From: an uncultured Actinomycetes bacterium
GTDB taxonomy: Bacteria; Actinomycetota; Thermoleophilia; Solirubrobacterales; 70-9
Assembly (NCBI GenBank): GCA_937907435.1
Contig: CALCIA010000309.1
Coordinates: 1-9,248, forward strand
Direction: 5' to 3'
Length of the DNA stretch: 9,248 bases
Shown: piece by piece, positions 1-5,706 of the stretch
Layout of the letters: each line of letters opens with the position of its first letter
Numbering within the stretch: the stretch's first letter is position 1
The notes under the pieces: model-generated
What the model saw: the letters and a program-made list of their open reading frames with translations, nothing else
The model's database searches: none
Told to the model about the DNA's origin: nothing
Position numbers and translations under genes: made by a program

Positions 1-13
1 CCCGGTCGGTCCC

Positions 14-56
14 GCGTGGTTCCAAATGGTCGCCATACGACCATTTGGAACCACGC
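14..56. repeat. Perfect palindrome, 19-bp arms, 5-nt loop
   Basis: The left arm (14-32) begins GCGTGGTTCC and the right arm (38-56) is its exact reverse complement. The loop is CCATA (33-37). No T-run follows on either strand, so it is not a typical intrinsic terminator. It shares the arm motif GCGTGGnTC and, on one strand, the loop core GCCATA with the palindrome at 134-183, so the two probably belong to one family. Function is unknown. Confidence 0.9.
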
Positions 57-68
57 AAGCTCCCGGCC

Positions 69-97
69 GCCGGATCCGTGACGGGGATGCAGGGAAC
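69..97 (-). repeat. Inverted copy of a degenerate 29-bp repeat
   Basis: Read on the minus strand, this stretch begins GTTCCCTGCATC and ends GGATCCGGC. By hand alignment it matches 239-267 at 23 of 29 positions without gaps. A weaker similarity (CGGGAG and GTG blocks) continues on the GTTCCC side. The two copies are therefore in inverted orientation about 140 bp apart. This is a sequence observation; whether the repeat occurs elsewhere in the genome cannot be seen. Confidence 0.6.
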
Positions 98-133
98 TCC
101 ACGCTTCCTCCCGTGTCTTCCGACACCGACCTA

Positions 134-183
134 CGCGCTGCGTGGATCACCCGTCCTATGGCACGGGTGATCCACGCAGCGCG
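134..183. repeat. Perfect palindrome, 21-bp arms, 8-nt loop
   Basis: The left arm (134-154) begins CGCGCTGCGTGGATC and the right arm (163-183) is its exact reverse complement. The loop is CCTATGGC (155-162), which contains GCCATA on the minus strand. The same loop core and the motif GCGTGGnTC occur in the palindrome at 14-56, while the rest of the stem differs and yet stays perfectly paired. No adjacent T-run argues for a simple terminator. Confidence 0.9.
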
Positions 184-200
184 ATCCCGACCCCCGGCTT

Positions 201-229
201 CCGGCCCGGTAAGGGTCCTTCAGGGCCGG
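201..229. repeat. Short hairpin CCGGCCC/GGGCCGG
   Basis: CCGGCCC (201-207) and GGGCCGG (223-229) can pair as a 7-bp stem around a 15-nt loop holding the near-palindrome AAGGGTCCTT. In DNA this GC-rich a stem this short could arise by chance. It is listed because it sits inside a run of longer palindromes. Confidence 0.45.
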
Positions 230-238
230 GAGTGTGAC

Positions 239-267
239 GTTCCCGGCATCTCTGTGAACGATCCGGC
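239..267 (+). repeat. Second copy of the degenerate 29-bp repeat
   Basis: This copy begins GTTCCCGGCATC and ends GATCCGGC, and matches the reverse complement of 69-97 at 23 of 29 positions. Its right part also forms one side of the stem described at 254-331. The level of divergence suggests an old repeat family rather than a recent duplication. Confidence 0.6.
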
Positions 268-331
268 CGAGGTGTGGAAGCTCCCGGACCTGATCGTCAC
301 GGAAGTCCGACTTCCTCACGTCCCTGTGACG
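254..331. repeat. Compound imperfect inverted repeats
   Basis: Three pairings are visible. GTGAACGATC (254-263) pairs with GATCGTCAC (292-300) with one bulged A. GGAAGT (301-306) pairs with ACTTCC (310-315) around CCG. CGTCAC (295-300) can alternatively pair with GTGACG (326-331), enclosing the small hairpin. The stretch could fold as RNA or be a decayed palindromic element. No open frame here has coding character. Confidence 0.45.
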
Positions 332-352
332 CCTCTCCCACGCACCCCTCAC

Positions 353-410
353 GTCCTGGGCTCCTCATGGGGGTCACAGCCTGCCAGGACCCCCATGAGG
401 AGCCCAGGAC
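353..410 (+). repeat. Perfect 23-bp-arm palindrome, copy 1
   Basis: The arms 353-375 and 388-410 are exact reverse complements; the left arm starts GTCCTGGGCTCC and the right arm starts GACCCCCATGAGG. The 12-nt loop is ACAGCCTGCCAG. The same element, loop included, reappears as its reverse complement at 9211-9248. This copy ends 94 nt before the hyuA start codon. No T-run follows. A REP-like dispersed palindrome or an upstream regulatory structure are both possible. Confidence 0.93.
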
Positions 411-492
411 CACCTCGGACGGCCGGCCGCCCCCCGAACCCCCGCCCGGACGGGCGGCGACCGCCCGCCCTGCGTCCCAGCCCCCAGCCCGC
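411..492 (+). other. C-rich tract between palindrome and hyuA
   Basis: Many runs of three to six C on the + strand, so G-tracts on the minus strand, give it G-quadruplex or i-motif potential. Its first bases (CACCTCGG, then further on AACCCCCGCCC) resemble the sequence following the other palindrome copy in the GH gene's reading direction (CATCCTCGG, then GACCCCCGCCC). No gene is seen here. Together with the palindromes before it, it makes up the 504-bp gene-free left end. Confidence 0.5.
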
Positions 493-498
493 TAGCTT
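493..498 (+). promoter_or_regulatory. Candidate -10 box for leaderless hyuA
   Basis: TAGCTT fits the actinobacterial -10 consensus TAnnnT and ends 6 nt before the ATG at 505. Transcription would then begin at or next to the start codon. There is no Shine-Dalgarno sequence in front of this ATG, which agrees with a leaderless message. No clear -35 is visible in the C-rich sequence upstream. Confidence 0.5.
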
Positions 499-504
499 CG
501 CCGC

Positions 505-2607
505 ATGCTCCTCGGGGTCGACGTCGGCGGGACCTTTACCGACGCCGTGCTGCTCGACGACGGGGCCGTGCACACGGCGAAGGTGCCGACCACGCCGGGG
601 GAGGAGTCCGACGGGGTGATGGCGGCGATCGACGCGGTGCTCGCGGCGGCTGGCGCGGCGGCCGGGGACGTCGAGGAGTTCTCGCACGGGATGACGGTCG
701 GCACCAACGCGCTCTTGGAGGAACGCGGCGCGCGCACGGCGCTGATCGCCACCAAGGGCTTCGCCGACCTTCTTGAGATCGCGCGCCAGGACCGTCCCAG
801 CCTCTACCACCTCTGCGCGCCGAAGCCGACGCCGCTGATCGACCCGGAGCTGAAGCTCGAGGCCGCCGAGCGGACCGGGCCGGAGGGGATCGTCGAGCCG
901 CTTGCCGAGGGCGAGCCGGAGCGCCTCGCGGCGGCACTCGAGGAGGCGGGCGCGGAGTCGGTCGCGATCTGCCTGCTCTTCAGCTACCTCGACCCGACCC
1001 ACGAGCGCCGGCTCGCCGCGCACCTGCGCGAGCGCCTGCCCGACCTCCACGTCTCCGTCTCCCACGAGGTGCTGCCGCGCTTCCGCGAGTACGAGCGCGC
1101 CTCGACCACCGCGATCGACGCCTACCTCTCGCCGCTCCTCGCCCGTTATCTCGGCCGACTGGAGGAGGCGACCGCCGCGGCGGGCCTGCCGGCGCCCCAG
1201 GTGATGCTGTCCTCCGGCGGCGTCGCCCCGGCCGAGGAGGCGGGGCGCGCGGGTGCCTGGAGCGTCCTCTCCGGCCCCGCCGGCGGCGCGGTCGGCGCGG
1301 GCCTCCTCGCCCGCCTCTCCGGCGACGGCAACGCGCTCGGCTTCGACATGGGCGGCACCTCCTGTGATGTCTGCGTGGTCGAGGACGGCGAGGTCCAGCG
1401 CAGCGACGCGCGCGAGATTGACGGGCGCCCGATCCAGCTGCCGACCGTCGACGTCCACACGGTCGGCGCCGGCGGCGGCTCGATCGGCTGGCGGGACCCC
1501 GGCGGCGCGCTGCGCGTCGGACCGCGCTCGGCGGGCGCCGTGCCCGGCCCCGCCTGTTACGGGCGCGGCGGTACCGAGCCCACCGTCACCGACGCCAACC
1601 TCCTGCTCGGCAACCTCGCCGCCGACTCAACCCTGGCGGGCGGCGTCGCGCTCGACGCCGACGCGGCGGAGCGGGCCGTCGGCGCGCTCGCCGAGGAGCT
1701 GGGACTCGGGGCCCTGGAGACCGCCGCCGGGATCGTCCGCGTCGCCAACCAGGAGATGGTGCGGGCGCTCCGCGTCGTCACCGTCGAGCGCGGCGTCGAC
1801 CCGCGCCGCTTTGCCCTCCTGCCCTTCGGCGGCGCCGGGCCGATGCACGCGGCGGCGATCGCCGAAGAGCTGGGCATCGAGCGCCTGATCTGCCCGCGCG
1901 CGGGCGGCGTCCTCTCCGCCTTCGGCCTCTGCGCCTCGGACCGCCGCCGCGATACCGCCCGCACCGTGATGCTGAGCGGCGCCGACCTGACCGCCGAGCG
2001 CATCGCCGTCGCCGTCGCCGAGATGCGCGAGGCCGCTGGCGCGGACCTCGACGGCGCCCGCGCCGAAGTCGTCTACGGCATGCGCTACGCCGGCCAGGCC
2101 TTCGAGCTCCCGATCCCCGGCGACCCGACCCCCGACCCCGGCGACCTCATCACCCGCTTCGAGTCAGCCCACGAAGACCGCTATGGCCACCGCGACCCCG
2201 AGGGCAACGTGGTCCTGGTCGACATCCGCCTCGCCCTGATCATCGACGGCCCCGACCCCCGCCCCGCCGCAGCCGCCAAAGGCTCCCTCGAGGAGAGCAC
2301 CCGCAAGGTCCGCTTCGCCGACGGATGGATCGACACCCCGGTCCTCCGCGGCGAGCCCGAAGCCGGCCGCACCGCCTCCGGCCCAGTGATCTTCGAGCTC
2401 CCCGAGGCGACCCTCGTCCTGCCCCCCAACTGGAGCGCAAGCGTGGACGAGTTCGGCTCGATCCTCGCCCAGCGCCACACCGCGGTCGACCTAAGGTCCG
2501 CCCCCGATGATGTGGTCGACTTAAGGTCCGCAAGACGGACTAAAGGACGACCACGCGGCGGGGGCCGGACCAAAGGACGACCGCACGAGGCGGAGGGGAC
2601 GGGATGA
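505..2607 (+). CDS. hyuA: Hydantoinase/oxoprolinase subunit A (HyuA family)
   Basis: This is the ATP-binding, actin-like subunit of two-subunit ATP-dependent enzymes that open hydantoin or 5-oxoproline rings; relatives include acetophenone and acetone carboxylase subunits, so the substrate is unknown. The N-terminal Hydant_A_N region opens with LGVDVGGTFTD (residues 3-13), which fixes the start. The hydantoinase A domain carries GFDMGGTSCDV (279-289), DVHTVGAGGGS (from 316) and LPFGGAGPMHA (near 440). The usual family C-terminus ends near PPNWSASVDEFGSI. About 40 extra residues follow, with VDLRSA twice and RTKGRP twice, encoded by the nested repeat at 2482-2584. The stop overlaps the hyuB start as ATGA, so the subunits are probably translationally coupled. 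Expression is probably leaderless. The protein is cytoplasmic, with no signal or membrane segment. Confidence 0.92.
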   Translation: MLLGVDVGGTFTDAVLLDDGAVHTAKVPTTPGEESDGVMAAIDAVLAAAGAAAGDVEEFSHGMTVGTNALLEERGARTALIATKGFADLLEIARQDRPSLYHLCAPKPTPLIDPELKLEAAERTGPEGIVEPLAEGEPERLAAALEEAGAESVAICLLFSYLDPTHERRLAAHLRERLPDLHVSVSHEVLPRFREYERASTTAIDAYLSPLLARYLGRLEEATAAAGLPAPQVMLSSGGVAPAEEAGRAGAWSVLSGPAGGAVGAGLLARLSGDGNALGFDMGGTSCDVCVVEDGEVQRSDAREIDGRPIQLPTVDVHTVGAGGGSIGWRDPGGALRVGPRSAGAVPGPACYGRGGTEPTVTDANLLLGNLAADSTLAGGVALDADAAERAVGALAEELGLGALETAAGIVRVANQEMVRALRVVTVERGVDPRRFALLPFGGAGPMHAAAIAEELGIERLICPRAGGVLSAFGLCASDRRRDTARTVMLSGADLTAERIAVAVAEMREAAGADLDGARAEVVYGMRYAGQAFELPIPGDPTPDPGDLITRFESAHEDRYGHRDPEGNVVLVDIRLALIIDGPDPRPAAAAKGSLEESTRKVRFADGWIDTPVLRGEPEAGRTASGPVIFELPEATLVLPPNWSASVDEFGSILAQRHTAVDLRSAPDDVVDLRSARRTKGRPRGGGRTKGRPHEAEGTG
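2482..2584 (+). repeat. Nested four-unit inverted repeat in the hyuA 3' end
   Basis: Four related 19-bp units are present. Two are direct (2482-2500, GCGGTCGACCTAAGGTCCG; 2512-2530, GTGGTCGACTTAAGGTCCG) and two inverted (2536-2554, CGGACTAAAGGACGACCAC; 2566-2584, CGGACCAAAGGACGACCGC). Units 1 and 4 match at 16 of 19 positions as inverted copies, and units 2 and 3 at 14 of 19 plus two wobble pairs. Both same-orientation pairs have a 30-bp period, so the frame is kept. The centre is the 5-nt loop CAAGA. The architecture resembles a BIME (paired REP sequences) that became coding sequence. It ends 19 nt before the hyuB start, so the RNA hairpin could also influence HyuB translation. Confidence 0.85.
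2592..2598 (+). promoter_or_regulatory. Ribosome binding site of hyuB
   Basis: GGAGGGG lies 5 nt before the ATG at 2604, inside the last codons of hyuA. It supports the overlapping ATGA start and lies just downstream of the inverted-repeat hairpin. Confidence 0.75.
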
Positions 2608-4115
2608 GCGTCGACCCGATCACGCTGCAGGTGCTCGTCGGCGCCCTCCGCGCCGCCTGCGACGAGATGGGCGCGACCCTGATCCGCTCGGCCTACTCGG
2701 CCAACATCAAGGAGCGCCACGACTGCTCGACCGCCCTCTTCGACGCATCCGGGGAGCTGGTGATGCAGGCCGAGCACATCCCGGTCCACCTCGGCTCGAT
2801 GCCCGACGCCGTCGCCGCCGTCCTCGACGAGCGCCACGAGCCGGAGGTCGAATGGATCCTCAACGACCCCTATCGCGGCGGCACCCACCTCCCCGACATC
2901 ACGCTGGTCTCCCCCGTCTTCGTCGCCGGGGAGCTCTTCGGCTTCGCCGCCTCGCGCGCCCACCACGCCGACGTCGGCGGCCCGACCCCCGGCTCGATGC
3001 CCGCCTTCTCGCGCCGCCTCGACGAGGAGGGCGTGGTGATCGCGCCCACCCGGGCGACCCCGGAGGCGCTCGACGGCCTCGTCGCCCAGATGCGCAACCC
3101 GCGCCAGCGCCTCGCCGACCTGCGCGCCCAGCAGTCCGCCAACCGGGTCGGGCGGCTGCGCCTGGCGGAGCTGGCCGAGCGCCACGGCGCCGCCGACCTG
3201 CGCGAGGGGATGGACGAGATCCTCGCCTACGCCGAGCGCCGCACCCGCGCCGCCCTCGCCGCGCTCCCCGACGGCACCTACGCGGCCGAGGACTTCCTCG
3301 AAGACGACTCCCCCGACGGGGCCGAGCGTGATGTCGCCCTGCGCGTCGAGGCGACCGTCGACGGCGAGACCCTGCGCCTCGACTTCTCCGGCACCGACCC
3401 CCAGGTCGACGGCAACCTCAACTGCCCGCTCTCGGTGACGAAATCCGCCGCGACCTTCGCCGTACGCGTTTTGACCGACCCCGACGCCCCACCCTGCGCC
3501 GGCGCCCACCGCCCGATCGCGGTCACCGCCCCGCCCGGCTGCCTGCTGAACGCCGAGCCGCCCGCCGCGGTCGTCGCCGGCAACGTCGAGACCTCGAGCC
3601 GGGTCGCCGACCTGGTGATCGCGGCGCTCTCCGGCGCCCGCCCGGTCCCCGCCCAGGGTCAGGGGACGATGAACAACCTCACCCTCGCGGGCAATGACTT
3701 CACCTACTACGAGACGCTCGGCGGCGGCCAGGGAGCCTGCCCCGACGCCGACGGCCCGAGCGCGATCCACGTGGCGATGTCGAACACGCTGAACACGCCG
3801 GTCGAGGCGCTCGAGACCGAGTTCCCGCTCCGCGTCCGCGAGCTCGCGCTGCGGCGCGGCTCCGGCGGCGCCGGAGCCCACCGCGGCGGCGACGGCCTCG
3901 TCCGCGAGCTCGAAGCCCTCGCGCCGATGCGCTTCACCCTGCTCACCGAGCGCCGCCGCCACGCCCCCCGCGGACGTGAAGGCGGCGCCGACGGGGCACC
4001 TGGTAGAAATCTCTTGGACGGCAATGGGTTGCCGTCCAAGAGTGAGGGAGATTTGGCTCCAAGGAGCCGTTTGAGGGTTGAAACGCCGGGTGGCGGCGGG
4101 CACGGGTCTGCCTAA
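2604..4115 (+). CDS. hyuB: Hydantoinase/oxoprolinase subunit B (HyuB family)
   Basis: This is the partner subunit of HyuA (Hydantoinase_B family); the complex would couple ATP hydrolysis to ring opening or carboxylation of an unidentified substrate in the cytoplasm. The 503 residues cover the family from DPITLQVLVGALRAACDEMG at the N-terminus, through the conserved segments around GNVETSSRVAD and SNTLNTPVEALE, to the typical LPSK and ETPGGGGHG end, so it looks complete. The ATG overlaps the hyuA stop by 4 nt and has a good GGAGGGG site. The last third of the tail is odd: positions 4001-4080 are about 54% GC by hand count against about 80% in the previous 80 nt. They use TTG, AGG and GTT codons rare elsewhere in the gene and contain a perfect hairpin. 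The conserved tail motifs are nevertheless kept. Confidence 0.92.
   Translation: MSVDPITLQVLVGALRAACDEMGATLIRSAYSANIKERHDCSTALFDASGELVMQAEHIPVHLGSMPDAVAAVLDERHEPEVEWILNDPYRGGTHLPDITLVSPVFVAGELFGFAASRAHHADVGGPTPGSMPAFSRRLDEEGVVIAPTRATPEALDGLVAQMRNPRQRLADLRAQQSANRVGRLRLAELAERHGAADLREGMDEILAYAERRTRAALAALPDGTYAAEDFLEDDSPDGAERDVALRVEATVDGETLRLDFSGTDPQVDGNLNCPLSVTKSAATFAVRVLTDPDAPPCAGAHRPIAVTAPPGCLLNAEPPAAVVAGNVETSSRVADLVIAALSGARPVPAQGQGTMNNLTLAGNDFTYYETLGGGQGACPDADGPSAIHVAMSNTLNTPVEALETEFPLRVRELALRRGSGGAGAHRGGDGLVRELEALAPMRFTLLTERRRHAPRGREGGADGAPGRNLLDGNGLPSKSEGDLAPRSRLRVETPGGGGHGSA
4011..4068 (+). repeat. Hairpins within the last codons of hyuB
   Basis: CTCTTGGACGGCAA (4011-4024) and its exact complement (4029-4042) form a 14-bp stem with a TGGG loop. 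An outer alternative pairs AAATCTC (4007-4013) with GAGATTT (4048-4054). A second hairpin is GGCTCC-AA-GGAGCC (4055-4068). All are translated, as HyuB residues from about 470 on. No T-run follows, so simple intrinsic termination is not indicated; attenuation, mRNA 3'-end protection or a palindromic insertion are possible. Confidence 0.8.
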
Positions 4116-4132
4116 ATTCCGGCGCAAATAAT

Positions 4133-4161
4133 TTGGCGTTTCGCGTCGCATTCCCTAGAAT
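4133..4161 (+). promoter_or_regulatory. Sigma-70-type promoter for the DUF1802 gene
   Basis: TTGGCG (4133-4138) and TAGAAT (4156-4161) are separated by exactly 17 nt, a near-ideal housekeeping spacing. The promoter lies in the 140-bp gap after hyuB and points at the ATG at 4256, leaving a leader of about 88 nt. The region is visibly more AT-rich than its surroundings. Confidence 0.65.
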
Positions 4162-4164
4162 GCG

Positions 4165-4197
4165 CACCCTCGGGTGGGCACACGGCCTCACACGGCC
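4165..4197 (+). promoter_or_regulatory. Possible operator: palindrome plus 10-bp-phased direct repeats
   Basis: CACCCTCGGGTG (4165-4176) is a 12-bp palindrome at the predicted start of transcription. CACACGGCC then occurs twice (4179-4187, 4189-4197) with a 10-bp period, one helical turn. This arrangement just downstream of a -10 box could bind a repressor. No regulator gene is nearby, so this is a suggestion only. Confidence 0.35.
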
Positions 4198-4255
4198 CGG
4201 ATTCACGCCCCGCCCCCTATAAATCGCACACGACCTCCCCAGGTACTGACTTCAA

Positions 4256-4885
4256 ATGCCAATCGCTCTCAAGGAATGGGCTGTAACCGTCCGCGCTCTT
4301 GCCGAGGGTGAGCAGCTGCTCACGCTTCGCAAGGGTGGAATTCGCGAGGAGAACAAGCACTTCGAACTCGAGCACGAGCGCTTCTTCCTCTACCCGACCT
4401 TCGACCATCAACGGAACGACCTCGTCCGGGAATCGCATCACCCGGAGCTGCGTCGCGCGCTCGAGGAGGGCGTCTGGCCCGACGAGGAGCCACCGCCGAA
4501 GGCGCTGATCCAGGACGGGGGCATCCCCCAGCCCGATCGCGTCCGACTGCGCGCCTGGGCCGAAGTGACCGACCACGTCACGATCGAAGACCGGCGCACC
4601 CTCGACTGCCTCTCGCCGTACTACATCTGGACTCCGGATTACGCCGAGAAGCGCCTCGCCTGGAAGCGTCGTCACCCCCTTCACATCATGCTGCTGCGGG
4701 TCCATCGCATCCCCCGCCCGGTCACCGTGCGGGTGCGCGACGAGTACCACGGCTGCCGTTCCTGGGTCGAGATCGACCGCGAACTGCCCTTCGAGGGCAC
4801 GCCGGTCATGGCCGATGAAGAGTTCGACCGCGCTCGCCAGGAGATCCGTGAGGTCTGTGGCGCCGCGGAACCCGCGCTCGTCTGA
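4256..4885 (+). CDS. DUF1802 family protein
   Basis: The product (209 aa) matches the uncharacterised DUF1802 family by its hallmark blocks: ALKEWAV (residues 4-10), LRKGGIREE (24-32), a FELEHERFFLYPT block (36-48) with DHQ following, and the SPYYIWTPDYAEKRLAWKRR region (120-139) leading into HPLHIMLLRV. No signal peptide or membrane segment is present, so it should be cytosolic. The molecular function of the family is not known to me. The ATG starts directly before PIALKEWAV, the usual family N-terminus. The ribosome site is weak (AGGT, 11 nt upstream). It has its own promoter in the gap after hyuB, so it need not share the hyuAB message. The next gene, 34 nt on, has a separate promoter. Confidence 0.85.
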   Translation: MPIALKEWAVTVRALAEGEQLLTLRKGGIREENKHFELEHERFFLYPTFDHQRNDLVRESHHPELRRALEEGVWPDEEPPPKALIQDGGIPQPDRVRLRAWAEVTDHVTIEDRRTLDCLSPYYIWTPDYAEKRLAWKRRHPLHIMLLRVHRIPRPVTVRVRDEYHGCRSWVEIDRELPFEGTPVMADEEFDRARQEIREVCGAAEPALV

Positions 4886-4886
4886 G

Positions 4887-4913
4887 TTGACGGAATCCTC
4901 GAGGGACTAGTCT
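4887..4913 (+). promoter_or_regulatory. Leaderless-type promoter for the 4920 gene
   Basis: TTGACG (4887-4892) and TAGTCT (4908-4913) are 15 nt apart, slightly short. The -10 ends 6 nt before the ATG at 4920, the distance typical of leaderless actinobacterial transcripts. The element occupies most of the 34-nt gap after the DUF1802 stop. Confidence 0.6.
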
Positions 4914-4919
4914 CGGCCC

Positions 4920-5681
4920 ATGCCCTGGGTCGAGACGGAGTCCCTTTCGTTCACCGCGCGGCACGATTCCGACGACGCCGCGTTCGCCGACCGCACGCTC
5001 GACCGCCTGGAGACGCTGCGGCTGCGCCTCGAAGACCGCTTCGAGAAGATGCCGGCCGAGGTCACGGTCGTCATCCACACCAACCCGGTGTCGCTGACGA
5101 TGGCGCACCCCTTCCTCCCCGCCGCGCGCTGGGCGGCGGCCCCGGCAGGCCGGCGTTATCTGGCGGGCTGGCCGATGGCGACGGAGCTCCACGTCCTGAA
5201 CGACCACCACATGGAACGGCGCGCCGCCGGCGAGGACTCCCTCGAAGCGCTGCGCGGCACCTCCGAGCGCCTCTACGCGCAGCTCGTCCTCGCCACCAAC
5301 AACACCGCGCTGCCGCCCTCCTGGACCCCGCGCCGCTTCGCCCGCTACCTGCGCTGGGCCTGGCTGGTCGAAGGCGGCGCCCAGTACTTCGCCCGCCAGG
5401 TCGGCCTCTACCGCGCCGCGGTCCTGCTCCGCCTGCGCAACTCCAGCCGCGTCGCCTTCCCGCCCTCGCGCCGCGACGCGGTGATCCTCGGCGGCACGAT
5501 CTTCGACCTGCTGGAGAACGAGCGCGGCCCGGAGGCCTGCGAGCGCCTCGTCGACGGCCTCCTCCCCGGCGGCCCCGCGGTGACGCTCGAAGACGCCTTC
5601 GACGCCCGCTTCCGTGACATCGAAGCGGCCTGGCGCGACTACATCAGGGAAATGGTGCGAGGACCCGCGGGCATCAGCTGA
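4920..5681 (+). CDS. Degenerate gluzincin-like (peptidase MA-like) protein
   Basis: The 253-residue product resembles the actinobacterial peptidase-MA-type layout. An N-terminal segment with VTVVIHTNP (48-56) is followed by helices and then WLVEGGAQYFA (148-158), which matches the W-x-x-EG-x-A-x-Y helix that supplies the third zinc ligand and follows HExxH in gluzincins. Where HExxH is expected, about 30 residues earlier, the sequence reads RLYAQLVLATNN (117-128), with no histidine or glutamate at the right places. So it is probably catalytically dead or has changed function. No signal peptide is seen, which is unusual for such peptidases. It starts from a leaderless-type promoter and converges on the minus-strand gene 15 bp away. 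Family assignment is by motif only. Confidence 0.7.
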   Translation: MPWVETESLSFTARHDSDDAAFADRTLDRLETLRLRLEDRFEKMPAEVTVVIHTNPVSLTMAHPFLPAARWAAAPAGRRYLAGWPMATELHVLNDHHMERRAAGEDSLEALRGTSERLYAQLVLATNNTALPPSWTPRRFARYLRWAWLVEGGAQYFARQVGLYRAAVLLRLRNSSRVAFPPSRRDAVILGGTIFDLLENERGPEACERLVDGLLPGGPAVTLEDAFDARFRDIEAAWRDYIREMVRGPAGIS

Positions 5682-5706
5682 CGGGCCCGGGCCGCGTCAC
5701 GAGCTG
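5675..5706. terminator. Possible bidirectional hairpin between convergent genes
   Basis: CAGCT (5675-5679) pairs with AGCTG (5702-5706), and GACG (5680-5683) pairs with CGTC (5695-5698) after a 3-nt bulge, enclosing GGCCCGGGCC. The structure overlaps both stop codons (5679-5681 on +, 5699-5697 on -). It lacks a T-run, so efficiency as an intrinsic terminator is doubtful. Its position between head-on genes is the main argument. Confidence 0.4.

Noticed and set aside
14..410. CRISPR array or integron attC array
   Set aside because: The palindromes differ from each other, are unevenly spaced, and have no repeat-spacer regularity. No cas or integrase gene and no attC-type GTTRRRY/RYYYAAC boxes are seen.
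353..410. Intrinsic terminator of an upstream gene
   Set aside because: There is no T-run after the stem on either strand, no gene ends nearby, and the second copy lies upstream of another gene's start.
26..619. Long + strand open frame over the left gene-free region
   Set aside because: It runs through several perfect palindromes, has a low-complexity Pro/Arg/Ser-rich product, and overlaps the hyuA start in another frame. In DNA this GC-rich, open frames without coding meaning are frequent.
349..1458. Minus-strand 369-codon frame opposite hyuA
   Set aside because: It is the antisense shadow of a well-conserved hyuA; the product has no recognisable domain and is rich in Arg, Ala and Gly.
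2181..4151. Minus-strand 656-codon frame opposite hyuB and the hyuA end
   Set aside because: hyuB on the other strand has family motifs along its whole length. The antisense product is low-complexity with none, so it is a codon-bias shadow.
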